Part shown: positions 22,610 to 31,183 of the stretch, piece by piece
Numbering within the stretch: position 1 is the first letter of the stretch
How the letters are laid out: each line of letters starts with the position of its first letter
NCBI GenBank assembly: GCA_002427325.1
Contig: DIQS01000003.1
Span: forward strand, 1 to 38,892
Direction of reading: 5' to 3'
Source: Cloacimonetes bacterium UBA5456
GTDB taxonomy: Bacteria; Cloacimonadota; Cloacimonadia; Cloacimonadales; Cloacimonadaceae
DNA: 38,892 nucleotides
Position numbers and translations under genes: made by a program
The notes under the pieces: generated by a model
Seen by the model: only the letters and a program-made list of their open reading frames with translations
Database searches by the model: none
What the model was told of the DNA's origin: nothing

Positions 22610-25333
22610 TTAGTCAACCGTGATGGATTTGCTGGCGTTTTTGGGGACGTCGGGGTGAACTCCGTGGTCTTTTACGCCTAAAAGGTCTAATTTATTCAGC
22701 TTGCGAATGCTCATTCTCAGTGCTAAAAGCTGAAGCACAATGGTTGCCGAGAAACAGGTCATCAGCGTGTCGCCGGTCTTGGGAAGCATGATGTATGCCC
22801 AGTTGTAATATTCGCCTTCCTTGGGATTGGTGGAGGCGGCTTTGAGCAGAGCTTCGTTTTCCTCGGCGATGACGAAGGAATTTGCACCGCGTATCTTGTG
22901 AGTGTTTATCTGAGTGATGGTGAGTTGGACATCGCGCGGATCCGGGCCGGTCACATACACCAGCGGATAGTTGCGATAGAGGGGTTCAAAGAAGTCCACG
23001 CCTCTCACGGTTTCTTTGAAAAGCTTGGTGCCTTCGGTGGATAGATTGAAAGGCATATTGTGGGTGAAAATGTAGTCTGCCAATGCTTTGAGCAGGTCTT
23101 TGCGCTCCTGAGCATCGAGGTCTCTCTCCTTGGCTTCCTCGTCGATGGTGTCGATCATCTTGCTGAAAGAGCGGATGAAACTGCGCACGTGTTTGACGCC
23201 GAAGACGGTGTTTTTGCCCAAGATGGTATTTGGGCCGTGCTTAAATTCGCTGGCCTCTTTACCTTCTGCGTGAGTGAGGACTGTCTCGCGTATCTTTAGC
23301 GCACCTTCCAGTGCAACGCCGGTGATCTTGGTAGCGAGGATGTGCATGGATGGCTCAAGATACATCTTTGCTGCCATGCTGTCGATGGCGTCGTCGGTCT
23401 TTTCGATGGTCTCTTTGAGCAGGGTGGGGATGTCTCCCATGAGCTTTATCCTGCGATTCAGAGCGGCTTTGTTTTGCTTATATTCCTCTTTAGAAAGAGT
23501 CTTTTTAATCGTCTCCAGCTTCATTTCAGCCACTTTGACGGCGAGATAATAGAAGACCGTGATTTGGTTCATAAAGCTCTTGGTGGCAGGAACAGCGATC
23601 TCGGGACCGCAGAGAATCGGGATGGCAACGTCGCTCTTTTCTTGTCCCAAGGTACTGTTAAGATTGTTTACAATCACGATCTTGTGAACGTTTATGTTCT
23701 TGTTATCTATGTCGTTAAAGATGTCAATAAGGTCTTTGGTCTCACCGCTCTGAGATACCCCGATAACGAGATCGTCGTTTTTGATGCAGTTGGAATATTC
23801 TCCACGGAAGTCTCCCGGCAGGATGGGGAGCAGTTCGATCTGGGCGATCTCATTGAAAAACAGCGCTGCCATCTTGGTAGCATGGAAAGAGGTTCCGCAA
23901 GCGATTGAATAGATGTTTCTATTGTTGTCCAAAGTGTTTTTCATCAGCTCTAAGAAAGATATGATCTTGTGTTCAAAAGCGAGCACGGCAATCCTTTCGG
24001 AGACGCTATCCAAAGCTTTGGCGATGATCAGTCTGCTCTTGTCAAACTCGCTGCCGAGAAGTTCGATGAATACGTTTTTATCGTCCGAGAAGAAGTATTT
24101 CTGCTCGAAGTTTTCCTTGATTGCCACGTCGAAGATGGCGGAATAGTTCTCTTGGGTGTGTTTGAGCAGCTTTTTGGCCTCCTCCGAATTGCAGAGCTCG
24201 TCAAATCTCGCCTGCTTTTCGCTTAAGTCCGGAAGCCCTAAAATCTCCAACATAGCGTGATTGATATACTCTTCCGTGCCGCTTTGTTTGATGCTCTGCT
24301 CCATGTATTTGCCGGAATTTGAACCGCCTTGGAAGAGCTTGATCAGCTTGCCGGTAGATTCGCTTTGGTCGTAGATATCTTGCTCCATGAAGTATTTATA
24401 TTTTGGCAAGAGCTGCACGTCTTCTGCGCGTAATTTGGAATATGTGGCACGTGTGGGGATTTTATCACCGGTGGAGTATATCTCGTCCACCATGCCCAAA
24501 CGCTTGAATTTGAGGTCTCTAAGCGCATAAACTTGGTAGTCTTCCGAGCCATATTCGATGAATTCGCCTTCACGAAGGTTGACGAGCATCTTGGTGAAGC
24601 GCAAAACTGATGTGAGGTCGCTGGAAGCTAAAGAGAAGGGCAATTCATCAACAGTGCCGACTCCGAAATAGAGGCTGGAGCCGCTCTTGATCGCCCAACT
24701 GGTCTCAGTTTTGGGATTAACGATCACCGCAGCATAGGAGCCGGCTATCTTGTCGGCGGTGCGGATGATGGCTTTGCGCATGGCTTCATCAGACTTTTTA
24801 GGGTCTTCGGGATTGCCTGCACGCGTCATTTCGATGTCATAATAGTGTTCCACCATGTGGATGAGCATCTCGCCATCGGTGTCTGTCTTCAGGTCGTGAC
24901 CTTCACGGCTCAGGAAATTTGCCAATTCGGTGGTGTTTATGATGTTGCCGTTGTGTCCGCCAAAGATTTGACGCTTGCAATCCACCACATGAGGCTGTGC
25001 GTTTTCTTTTGTGACCATGCCCGAGGATGCCCAGCGAACCTGTCCACAAAATATCTTGCCTGATTGTTTTTGGATGCCCAAAGTCGTGATCAGGCGTGAA
25101 GGAGCTCCAACATCTTTGAGCAGGGTGATGTTCTTTTCATCATCCAAAAATGCTGCACCGGTGCTGTCTTTCCCGCGATATTCAAGGTCTTTTAAGAGGG
25201 AAGCTGCATACTTGCCGAGGTTCAGGGAAACCTTTGGCAAAGACATGCCCAAAACGCCACAACCTAAACCGGGGATTAAAATGGGAATGCGTAACTCGAC
25301 TTTACTAAGTCTTTTAAGAAGCTTTCTAAGCAT
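22610..25333 (-). CDS. glmS: GlmS-like glutamine--fructose-6-phosphate aminotransferase, enlarged
   Basis: This 907-residue protein is a homologue of glucosamine-6-phosphate synthase, which is normally about 600-620 residues. The glutaminase domain (about 25-270) shows GCGVLGM, LEYRGKDSTGAAF, GQVRWASSG (R100) and GGHNGNIIN (N128, G129). The isomerase half has two SIS domains: YSIACGTSFHATKMAA...GVSQSGETKDLIDI (about 473-600), then EGALKIRETVLTHAEGKEASEFKHGPN. It ends with the family C-terminus PKNASKSITVD. A linker of about 150 residues (315-470) and an insertion of about 70 residues in the second SIS domain account for the extra length. The nucleophile corresponding to Cys1 is C25, behind a basic leader. 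AAGAAGG precedes the ATG, so the leader is probably translated and would need removal. Its activity is likely but not certain. Confidence 0.8.
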   Translation of the reverse strand: MLRKLLKRLSKVELRIPILIPGLGCGVLGMSLPKVSLNLGKYAASLLKDLEYRGKDSTGAAFLDDEKNITLLKDVGAPSRLITTLGIQKQSGKIFCGQVRWASSGMVTKENAQPHVVDCKRQIFGGHNGNIINTTELANFLSREGHDLKTDTDGEMLIHMVEHYYDIEMTRAGNPEDPKKSDEAMRKAIIRTADKIAGSYAAVIVNPKTETSWAIKSGSSLYFGVGTVDELPFSLASSDLTSVLRFTKMLVNLREGEFIEYGSEDYQVYALRDLKFKRLGMVDEIYSTGDKIPTRATYSKLRAEDVQLLPKYKYFMEQDIYDQSESTGKLIKLFQGGSNSGKYMEQSIKQSGTEEYINHAMLEILGLPDLSEKQARFDELCNSEEAKKLLKHTQENYSAIFDVAIKENFEQKYFFSDDKNVFIELLGSEFDKSRLIIAKALDSVSERIAVLAFEHKIISFLELMKNTLDNNRNIYSIACGTSFHATKMAALFFNEIAQIELLPILPGDFRGEYSNCIKNDDLVIGVSQSGETKDLIDIFNDIDNKNINVHKIVIVNNLNSTLGQEKSDVAIPILCGPEIAVPATKSFMNQITVFYYLAVKVAEMKLETIKKTLSKEEYKQNKAALNRRIKLMGDIPTLLKETIEKTDDAIDSMAAKMYLEPSMHILATKITGVALEGALKIRETVLTHAEGKEASEFKHGPNTILGKNTVFGVKHVRSFIRSFSKMIDTIDEEAKERDLDAQERKDLLKALADYIFTHNMPFNLSTEGTKLFKETVRGVDFFEPLYRNYPLVYVTGPDPRDVQLTITQINTHKIRGANSFVIAEENEALLKAASTNPKEGEYYNWAYIMLPKTGDTLMTCFSATIVLQLLALRMSIRKLNKLDLLGVKDHGVHPDVPKNASKSITVD

Positions 25334-25356
25334 AATGTAATACCTTCTTTTCTAAG

Positions 25357-26061
25357 CTAAAATATCTCTTTTTCTAAGATGAGATGGGCGATTGTCATAT
25401 CCCATTCATCGGTTATCTTCAAGTTCAAATCATTGGTGAGAAGATAGCTCACCTTGCTGCCATAATATTCTACCAATGCCGAGTCGTCCGTGCTCGTAAA
25501 GCCATCGCTATAGGCTTTATCATAACTATTTATCAAAAGTTGAAAGTCAAAAACTTGCGGGGTGAAAACCTGAATCAACCTATCCCGCGCTAAGGTCTTA
25601 TCGATATATTCGCCACTTACTTGCTTGATCGTGTTCTTGAGCCGAGAAGCGGGAACCACCGCCTTGAAGCGAAGCGCCATGTTCCTGAGCTCTTCAAGAA
25701 AGTCTGTCCTGATGAAAGGACGCACGCCGTCGTGGATGAAAACCAAGCCTGTATCCGGCGGACAATGGTCTAATGCTGCCAAGATGCTGTCCTGTCTTTG
25801 CGCACCTCCGCTGATTACCAAGTATGGCTTTCTTGCTTCAGGATAGTGCGCCTCAATCAGCTCTCGGCAATAGTCCACATCCTCTTCCGGTGCGGTGATG
25901 ATGATGTTATCGATATGCTCACAGAGGAAGAAAGGCTTGAGCGTTCGGATGATTATGGGCACGCCGCCCAAGAGGCGAAATTGCTTTTTGATGCCGCCGC
26001 CCATGCGCACTCCGCTACCGGCAGCCGTGATGATTGCTGTATTTGTCTTTATTCTATCCAT
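25357..26061 (-). CDS. ispD: 2-C-methyl-D-erythritol 4-phosphate cytidylyltransferase IspD
   Basis: This 234-residue nucleotidyltransferase transfers CMP to MEP. The N-terminal nucleotide-binding loop is AIITAAGSGVRMGGGIKKQF. The CTP-binding GGAQRQDSILAAL follows, then VFIHDGVRPFI and TDDSALVEYYG, all diagnostic of IspD. The length is normal. GAGGTG precedes the ATG at a spacing of about nine bases. The start overlaps the end of the radical SAM gene by 13 bases, and glmS follows after 23 bases. IspD and IspF are often adjacent or fused; here glmS sits between them. Confidence 0.94.
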   Translation of the reverse strand: MDRIKTNTAIITAAGSGVRMGGGIKKQFRLLGGVPIIIRTLKPFFLCEHIDNIIITAPEEDVDYCRELIEAHYPEARKPYLVISGGAQRQDSILAALDHCPPDTGLVFIHDGVRPFIRTDFLEELRNMALRFKAVVPASRLKNTIKQVSGEYIDKTLARDRLIQVFTPQVFDFQLLINSYDKAYSDGFTSTDDSALVEYYGSKVSYLLTNDLNLKITDEWDMTIAHLILEKEIF

Positions 26062-26996
26062 GAATAAAAGACACCTCGCTCTTTTCTTTCGGTCTTAAGT
26101 TTGCCGAGGTTGTTGAGTTCGCGCAAGGCTTTGGAAATCTCATTGATGTGAGCCCCAGAGGTTTTAGCCAGCTCTTCAGCGGTGCAGGGGCGTCTGAGAA
26201 TGATGCCGCGGATGCGCTCAACGAGGTCAGAATCCAGCGCATTAAGCCCGCCTTGATACTCGATTTTTGCGATGACTTCAATCGGTGCCTCGATCTTTTC
26301 TTGCATATACTTCTGTATCTCGATCAGACGTTTGGCGTCCGCCGCTTCCACCCATTCCTCGGTTCCTGGTCTATCCAAGGAATTGAGCTGCACCAAATCC
26401 GGCTTAATTCTAAGGATTGCATCCCTGAGCTTTTCCAGTTCCTCAGGAGTGTCTGTGATATCCGGAACGATGAAGACTTCGAGATGTATCTCCCCGCTAT
26501 ATCTTTGTCTGAGGCGAACCAGTCCCTCGATTTGCTCGGCGACCATAACACCTTCCATGGGACGATTAACGCGCTCAAACACTTCCTGAGTAGCTGCATC
26601 CAAGGAAGGCAGGATGAGGTCACACTTTATGATGGAATTGAGCACTTCTTCATTGCTCAGCAAGATGCCATTGGTCAAAAGGGCTAATTTATATTGCGGA
26701 TAGTGCGCTTTGATGTGGTCAACGACTTCACCAATGCGACTATATAAAGTAGGCTCACCCGCACCGGAGAAGGTGATATAATCCAGCTCGGGAGAGCTTG
26801 CCAAAAAACTATCCAATTCTTCAAGAATCTCTTCTACGGGGAAGAACTCTTCTCTTTGAGTTTGCAGATAGGTCGTGCTCTGTATCTCGCAATAGACGCA
26901 ATTGAGGGGGCAGTGTTTATATGGGACGAGGTCTATGCCCAAAGAAACCCCCAGTCTGCGCGAGCTGACCGGTCCAAAAAGATGTTTATATTTCAT
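26049..26996 (-). CDS. Radical SAM protein with C-terminal winged-helix domain (COG0731-like)
   Basis: This 315-residue protein starts MKYKHLFGPVSSRRLGVSLGIDLVPYKHCPLNCVYCEIQ, with the [4Fe-4S] cysteines C29, C33 and C36 in CxxxCxxC. FSGAGEPTL is the GGEP-like SAM motif. GPVxSRRLGxSLGID...K.CxxNCxYC is the signature of a widely distributed radical SAM group related to wybutosine-synthesis-type proteins, whose bacterial function is not settled. The C-terminal 65 residues (IRGIILRRPCTAEELAKTSGAHINEISKALRELNNLGKL) look like a winged helix-turn-helix. It begins three bases after the bamA stop and overlaps ispD, so it is part of that operon. The substrate is unknown. Confidence 0.82.
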   Translation of the reverse strand: MKYKHLFGPVSSRRLGVSLGIDLVPYKHCPLNCVYCEIQSTTYLQTQREEFFPVEEILEELDSFLASSPELDYITFSGAGEPTLYSRIGEVVDHIKAHYPQYKLALLTNGILLSNEEVLNSIIKCDLILPSLDAATQEVFERVNRPMEGVMVAEQIEGLVRLRQRYSGEIHLEVFIVPDITDTPEELEKLRDAILRIKPDLVQLNSLDRPGTEEWVEAADAKRLIEIQKYMQEKIEAPIEVIAKIEYQGGLNALDSDLVERIRGIILRRPCTAEELAKTSGAHINEISKALRELNNLGKLKTERKERGVFYSWIE

Positions 26997-26999
26997 AGG

Positions 27000-29252
27000 T
27001 TAAAACGTTGTTCCGAACTGGAGATGAGGTTCCCAGCTACGATTGTCTAAGCCGTAAGCATAGTCAAAGCCGATGAGTCCGAAAGGACTGCGAATCCTGA
27101 TCCCTGCTCCTATTCCTTTTTTGAATTTGAGAAAGTTGAAATCTCGGAGGTGATTGGCACTATCACCCGCATCAAAGAATGCTACAGCGATAACTTGGTC
27201 ACCAGCGATGGGATAACCTATCTCGCTGGATAAGAGAATTGCGCGAGTGCCGCCGCCTGTGGGCCCGATGGAGCTATCAGGATAGCCGCGAATGCCATCT
27301 ACGCCTGTTCCGCCAAGATAGAACTTCTCATCCGGCGGTGCATCGTCACTCCTGCCATAGGGCGTGATATAAGAGAATCTCCATTTATTGCGGAAAGTAA
27401 TCTTATACCAAGCATCGGTGTACCAGTTTACTTGTGCGATCTGCTTGAAATAATCAAAGTCACCCATCAACGGTCCGCCTGCAACCTCTGAATAGAGCGT
27501 CAGCTGCGAGCCTTTTGTGGGGAAATAGATGTTATCTCTGCTATCTCGGCTAAAGGTGAAGTTCACCGCTGAGGTGCGCATCCAATCTTTGCCGGCGAGC
27601 TCGATCAGGGTCGCATTTGCAACAGAATCTGCCATCACGGCACTCTCATTTGTGATCCTATATTTCTTGCTATAGAAGGAATAACCTACGCTGGCACGGC
27701 TTCGATCCACCCAAGGCACGCTTCGTCCCAGTCTGGCTGTCCCGCCTCGCGTAGATATCTTATAATTGAAAGAGCTCCAGTTTTTGCTGGTATAATAGAG
27801 ATTTGTTCCCAAGAGGATGTCTGTATCATAGAGATTGGGATTAGTGAAGCTGAAGTCAAAGTTCTGGGTGTTTGCACCAAAGTCCCAAGTCAGACCGCTG
27901 CTCCAATTGTTGCCAAAGAGGTTTGTTTGTGAGATGGAAAATTGTCCCACGAGCTTGTCCAAAGAGTTGTAACCGATGCCGCCATTTGCCATGCCACTAC
28001 TTGCATCAGCCACGTGTATTTTGAGATCGATATCACCGTTTCTATTGATTTGATCATAGTCTATGCCGATATCGGGATCGATGTAACCGAGGTTATAGAT
28101 ATTTTGTTGACTGCGAATCAATTGAGTGCGGCGGAAGTAATCCCCCGGCGCAATCTCCAATTGGCGTCTTAAGACCTTCTCTTTGGTTCTATCATTGCCG
28201 GAGAGATGTATTTGCCTCACCTTTGCGCGCGTATTCTCGGTGATATTCAGCTCGATATTCAAGCGGTCTTCGTCACGGGCATAGTCGCTATTGATCTGCG
28301 TATAGATAAAGCCTTCATCAGAATAAAGAGAATAGATGCCATACATCTGAGATTCAAACTTCTCCTGATTGAAAGTATCTCCTTCTTTCATAGAAAACTG
28401 TGCCAAAATCTCTTCATTGTCGAAATACTCGTTCCCGTGCACATTGACAGAGCCAAAAGTAAACTGTTGACCTTCAAAGAAGTTGATGACCAGTTCATGA
28501 TATTTGTCCGAGATTTGAACCATCTCATAGCCGGTGATGCTGATATCTATATAGCCGTTTTTCTTGTAGTGATTGCTGAGGAGAATGAGGTCTGCATCGA
28601 ACTTTTCCTGATCAAATCTACCGCTGCGCAAGAACCCGCTTTCCTTGGTCTTCATCTTTTTCTTCAGAGTCTTATCATCCATGGATTCATTGCCGTTGAA
28701 GGTGATCTGTTTGATGGTGGTGCGTGAGCCTTCTTCCACCCTGATCTGAAGGGCAACCTTCATGTCGGGTAGGTCTTGTTCGATGACTTCGATCTTGACA
28801 TTCCCAAATCCCTTGGAGGAATATTCACTCATGAGCTTCTGATGTAGTGCGGCTTTCACGCCACTACTCCAATATGAGCCTATTCTGAGATTGGCAAGTT
28901 CTTCCACCTTCTCTTTTTTGACCGCCTTGAAGCCATGATAGCTGACAGAGCTCACGACGGGGTTTTCTTCCACTTCAATGATCACGTTGATACCGGAGCG
29001 ATAGGGTTCAGATAGCACAGTGATATCGGAAAAGACACCCATGCGATATAGAGTCTTGATAGAGCGCGCAACCGCCTCGGGGTCCAAAGGATCGCCCACT
29101 CGCATGCTTATCGCCGATGTCACCAATTCCGGAGCTATGTTCTTTGTTCCGACAACCCGGATTTCATAGATGGTCTCGCCGGCAGCAAAAAGACTGCAAG
29201 CCAGACTCAAAAGTATGATTACCAGCAAGTTTTGCTTAATATATTTTAGCAT
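27000..29252 (-). CDS. bamA: Outer-membrane protein assembly factor BamA (Omp85)
   Basis: This 750-residue protein inserts beta-barrel proteins into the outer membrane. A signal peptide (LLVIILLSLACSLFAAG) is followed by repeated POTRA domains through about residue 420. The repeats show as YEIRVVGTKNIAPELV, VSSVSYHGFKAVKKEKVEELANLRIG, TIKQITFNGNESMDDKTLKKKM, FTFGSVNVHGNEYFDNEEIL and VRQIHLSGNDRTKEKVLRRQL, so five are visible. The C-terminal barrel contains the loop-6 motif as IRGY in GGTGVDGIRGYPDSSIGP and ends with LQFGTTF, a terminal phenylalanine beta-signal. GGAGGT lies close to the ATG. The gene follows a SurA-like chaperone gene, which fits outer-membrane biogenesis. Confidence 0.95.
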   Translation of the reverse strand: MLKYIKQNLLVIILLSLACSLFAAGETIYEIRVVGTKNIAPELVTSAISMRVGDPLDPEAVARSIKTLYRMGVFSDITVLSEPYRSGINVIIEVEENPVVSSVSYHGFKAVKKEKVEELANLRIGSYWSSGVKAALHQKLMSEYSSKGFGNVKIEVIEQDLPDMKVALQIRVEEGSRTTIKQITFNGNESMDDKTLKKKMKTKESGFLRSGRFDQEKFDADLILLSNHYKKNGYIDISITGYEMVQISDKYHELVINFFEGQQFTFGSVNVHGNEYFDNEEILAQFSMKEGDTFNQEKFESQMYGIYSLYSDEGFIYTQINSDYARDEDRLNIELNITENTRAKVRQIHLSGNDRTKEKVLRRQLEIAPGDYFRRTQLIRSQQNIYNLGYIDPDIGIDYDQINRNGDIDLKIHVADASSGMANGGIGYNSLDKLVGQFSISQTNLFGNNWSSGLTWDFGANTQNFDFSFTNPNLYDTDILLGTNLYYTSKNWSSFNYKISTRGGTARLGRSVPWVDRSRASVGYSFYSKKYRITNESAVMADSVANATLIELAGKDWMRTSAVNFTFSRDSRDNIYFPTKGSQLTLYSEVAGGPLMGDFDYFKQIAQVNWYTDAWYKITFRNKWRFSYITPYGRSDDAPPDEKFYLGGTGVDGIRGYPDSSIGPTGGGTRAILLSSEIGYPIAGDQVIAVAFFDAGDSANHLRDFNFLKFKKGIGAGIRIRSPFGLIGFDYAYGLDNRSWEPHLQFGTTF

Positions 29253-29392
29253 CTTACCTCCACATTCACCATGCTAAACACGCTCAGCGAAAGCCGCTTT
29301 TTCGTAAAGATATTTTTTTGATTTCTTCTTGTGATTCCATCTTTTCTTATAAATATTGAACTATGCATATCGATACCTCGGGCTTTCCTGAT

Positions 29393-30808
29393 TCATTTTA
29401 GGATCACTGAAGCCTCAGGATAGAGCAGTCCCAAGCTCTTGAGTTGTTCTTGATACCACTGGTCTAAGTGTCTCTGACGTTCCACTTTACTCACTTCGTT
29501 GATGATCGACTCTCCGGTTAATTTCCAGACCTTTTCATTGCGCACATAGTGTCTGTTTACCCATGCGATAAAATACTTCCCTTGATCTTCGATGAGCGGG
29601 GTAAAATCTCCTTCAAAGGTGCTTAGTATGGCTTGGTTTAGCAACTCAATATTGCCATGCTCGCCGAAGTTGCTATCTCTTGTGATGTCGATCTTTTCAA
29701 AGACCTCATAACCGCGTCTTCTTGCTTCTTGAAAATACTCGGCTGAACTTCTGCCGGTGATGAATTCCACGATCTCATCTTCTTTTGCCTCTTGTCTTTT
29801 GAGGAATGCAGCTTTGAGCATGAGCTGATCTTTCTCTATCTCGAAAGGGATGTAATAGTGATCATAAGTGCCAGCTATTTCATAGACATAGATGCCGCCC
29901 ATATTGCTTTTATGCAGCCCAATTTGCTCATTTGCGAAAGTGTTGAATATCCTTTTCATGAGGTTTAGGTCTCTGCCGATCCCGCGGATAAAACCATCAT
30001 CAAAGGAAAAAGGCGGGGTTTCGAATACTTCATAATCCAATTCTTTTGCCGCTTTGCTAAAACCTTTTCTTTTTGCCAAAGCCAAGAATTCATCTGCCTT
30101 TTCTGTTTCATCGACGCCACCATCATAGTGCTGTGCACGCCCGTGAGTTGCCGGGGAATCAAAGACCACATAGCGCAAGCTACGTCCATCTTCTCTGAGG
30201 TAATCCTGCTTTGTTGCCTCATAAAGTGTTCGGGCATCCGCCTCGGTGACATCTGCATCGATTTCTTTGGTGATGAAGCGGATGATGCGCGCTTCGCTAT
30301 TATTGCCCATGCTCAACCACTGAGTTTTGATTAAATCTCTATCGATGACAGTTTCATTGCGAACCTCCTCAAGCAGTTTAGAGAAGGCAAAAGTGTCGCT
30401 GATGCTCTCAATGAGCCCTTTTTTGAATGATGTATCGCTCTCAAGCTTGTTCAAATATTTGTCATAATCAAATTCATCACCTGTATAAAGCTCCTCAATT
30501 GCAAAAGCCAAAGAAGGTGGACGCCTGGTGATCTCAGCCTCCAATTCTTCGGCGGAGACGGTGATGCCACGCGCTTTGACTTCACGATCGTAGATGTGTT
30601 TTGCGATCATATTATCAAAGAAAAGCTTCAGCAATTCTGTCTGCTTCTCTGGTGAATCCGAACTTTGATTAAATTCCTTATAAGCTTCAAAGCTTGATTT
30701 GATCTCTTCCGTGCTATATTCCCGATCGCCGATCTTTGCGGCAATGCGCGCACTCAACATGCCTGCGGAAAGAAGGGTCATGCATAGCAAAATCAAATAT
30801 CTTTTCAT
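29393..30808 (-). CDS. SurA/PpiD-like periplasmic chaperone or peptidyl-prolyl isomerase
   Basis: This 471-residue exported protein has a signal peptide (MKRYLILLCMTLLSAGMLSA). The SurA-type N-terminal helical region follows: KIGDREYSTEEIKSSFEAYKEF..., then KLFFDNMIAKHIYDREVKARGITVSAEELEAEI. That pattern of chaperone helices is shared by SurA, PrsA and PpiD. A parvulin-like segment may lie around residues 200-320, but its active-site residues are not clear, so isomerase activity is doubtful. The C-terminal part is helical (WKLTGESIINEVSKVERQRHLDQWYQEQL). It lies 140 bases upstream of bamA in the same direction; that gap has no clear terminator or promoter. Delivery of outer-membrane proteins to BamA is the natural role. 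Confidence 0.75.
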   Translation of the reverse strand: MKRYLILLCMTLLSAGMLSARIAAKIGDREYSTEEIKSSFEAYKEFNQSSDSPEKQTELLKLFFDNMIAKHIYDREVKARGITVSAEELEAEITRRPPSLAFAIEELYTGDEFDYDKYLNKLESDTSFKKGLIESISDTFAFSKLLEEVRNETVIDRDLIKTQWLSMGNNSEARIIRFITKEIDADVTEADARTLYEATKQDYLREDGRSLRYVVFDSPATHGRAQHYDGGVDETEKADEFLALAKRKGFSKAAKELDYEVFETPPFSFDDGFIRGIGRDLNLMKRIFNTFANEQIGLHKSNMGGIYVYEIAGTYDHYYIPFEIEKDQLMLKAAFLKRQEAKEDEIVEFITGRSSAEYFQEARRRGYEVFEKIDITRDSNFGEHGNIELLNQAILSTFEGDFTPLIEDQGKYFIAWVNRHYVRNEKVWKLTGESIINEVSKVERQRHLDQWYQEQLKSLGLLYPEASVILK

Positions 30809-30847
30809 CGTTCTTCCTTTTGGAGCCTTTTTCTCACTTTGTCGGTC

Positions 30848-30875
30848 AAACTAATACTCAGCGTGGGTTTGTCAA
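30848..30875 (-). promoter_or_regulatory. Possible promoter of the SurA-like/bamA gene run
   Basis: On the minus strand TTGACA (30870-30875) is followed, 16 bases on, by TAGTTT (30848-30853). The -35 is perfect and the -10 matches three of six. It lies 40 bases before the ATG at 30808, which has an AAGGAAG ribosome-binding site. Confidence 0.4.
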
Positions 30876-31014
30876 CAAAAAAAGAAAAGCTTTTATACTC
30901 CCGTTTAATTATTTTCGATATTCATGTTTTCCTTGAAGAGGGAAATCATCTTTCGGCTAATTAAAAAAGCCTTCACTTATATAAGGGGGACAAAATCGAA
31001 AAAAAGGTGACAAA

Positions 31015-31107
31015 ATGAGCAACTATTATTTTGCCGAACTCGTAAGTGACTCAAAAATGAAGCCTGAGATAATTCTAAATAATCATAGATTCAAAAATGT
31101 TATGTAA
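31015..31107 (+). CDS. Possible 30-residue peptide or gene remnant
   Basis: ATG at 31015 opens a 30-codon frame (MSNYYFAELVSDSK... to stop at 31105). AAGGTG is at a plausible ribosome-binding distance. It lies in the 375-base gap between the SurA-like gene and the peroxiredoxin terminator, where no other gene is seen. The sequence has no family I recognise and may be chance or the start of a decayed gene. Confidence 0.2.
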   Translation: MSNYYFAELVSDSKMKPEIILNNHRFKNVM

Positions 31108-31118
31108 ACCTGATGCCC

Positions 31119-31155
31119 AAAAAATAGAAAAGCGCCCACCGAATTGGCAGGCGCT
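31119..31155 (-). terminator. Intrinsic terminator after the peroxiredoxin gene
   Basis: On the minus strand AGCGCC (31150-31155) pairs with GGCGCT (31131-31136) across a loop of 13 bases, followed by TTTCTATTTTTT. It begins about 29 bases after the stop codon. Confidence 0.8.
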
Positions 31156-31183
31156 ATATCTATTTTGATTCCAAACGAAATGA

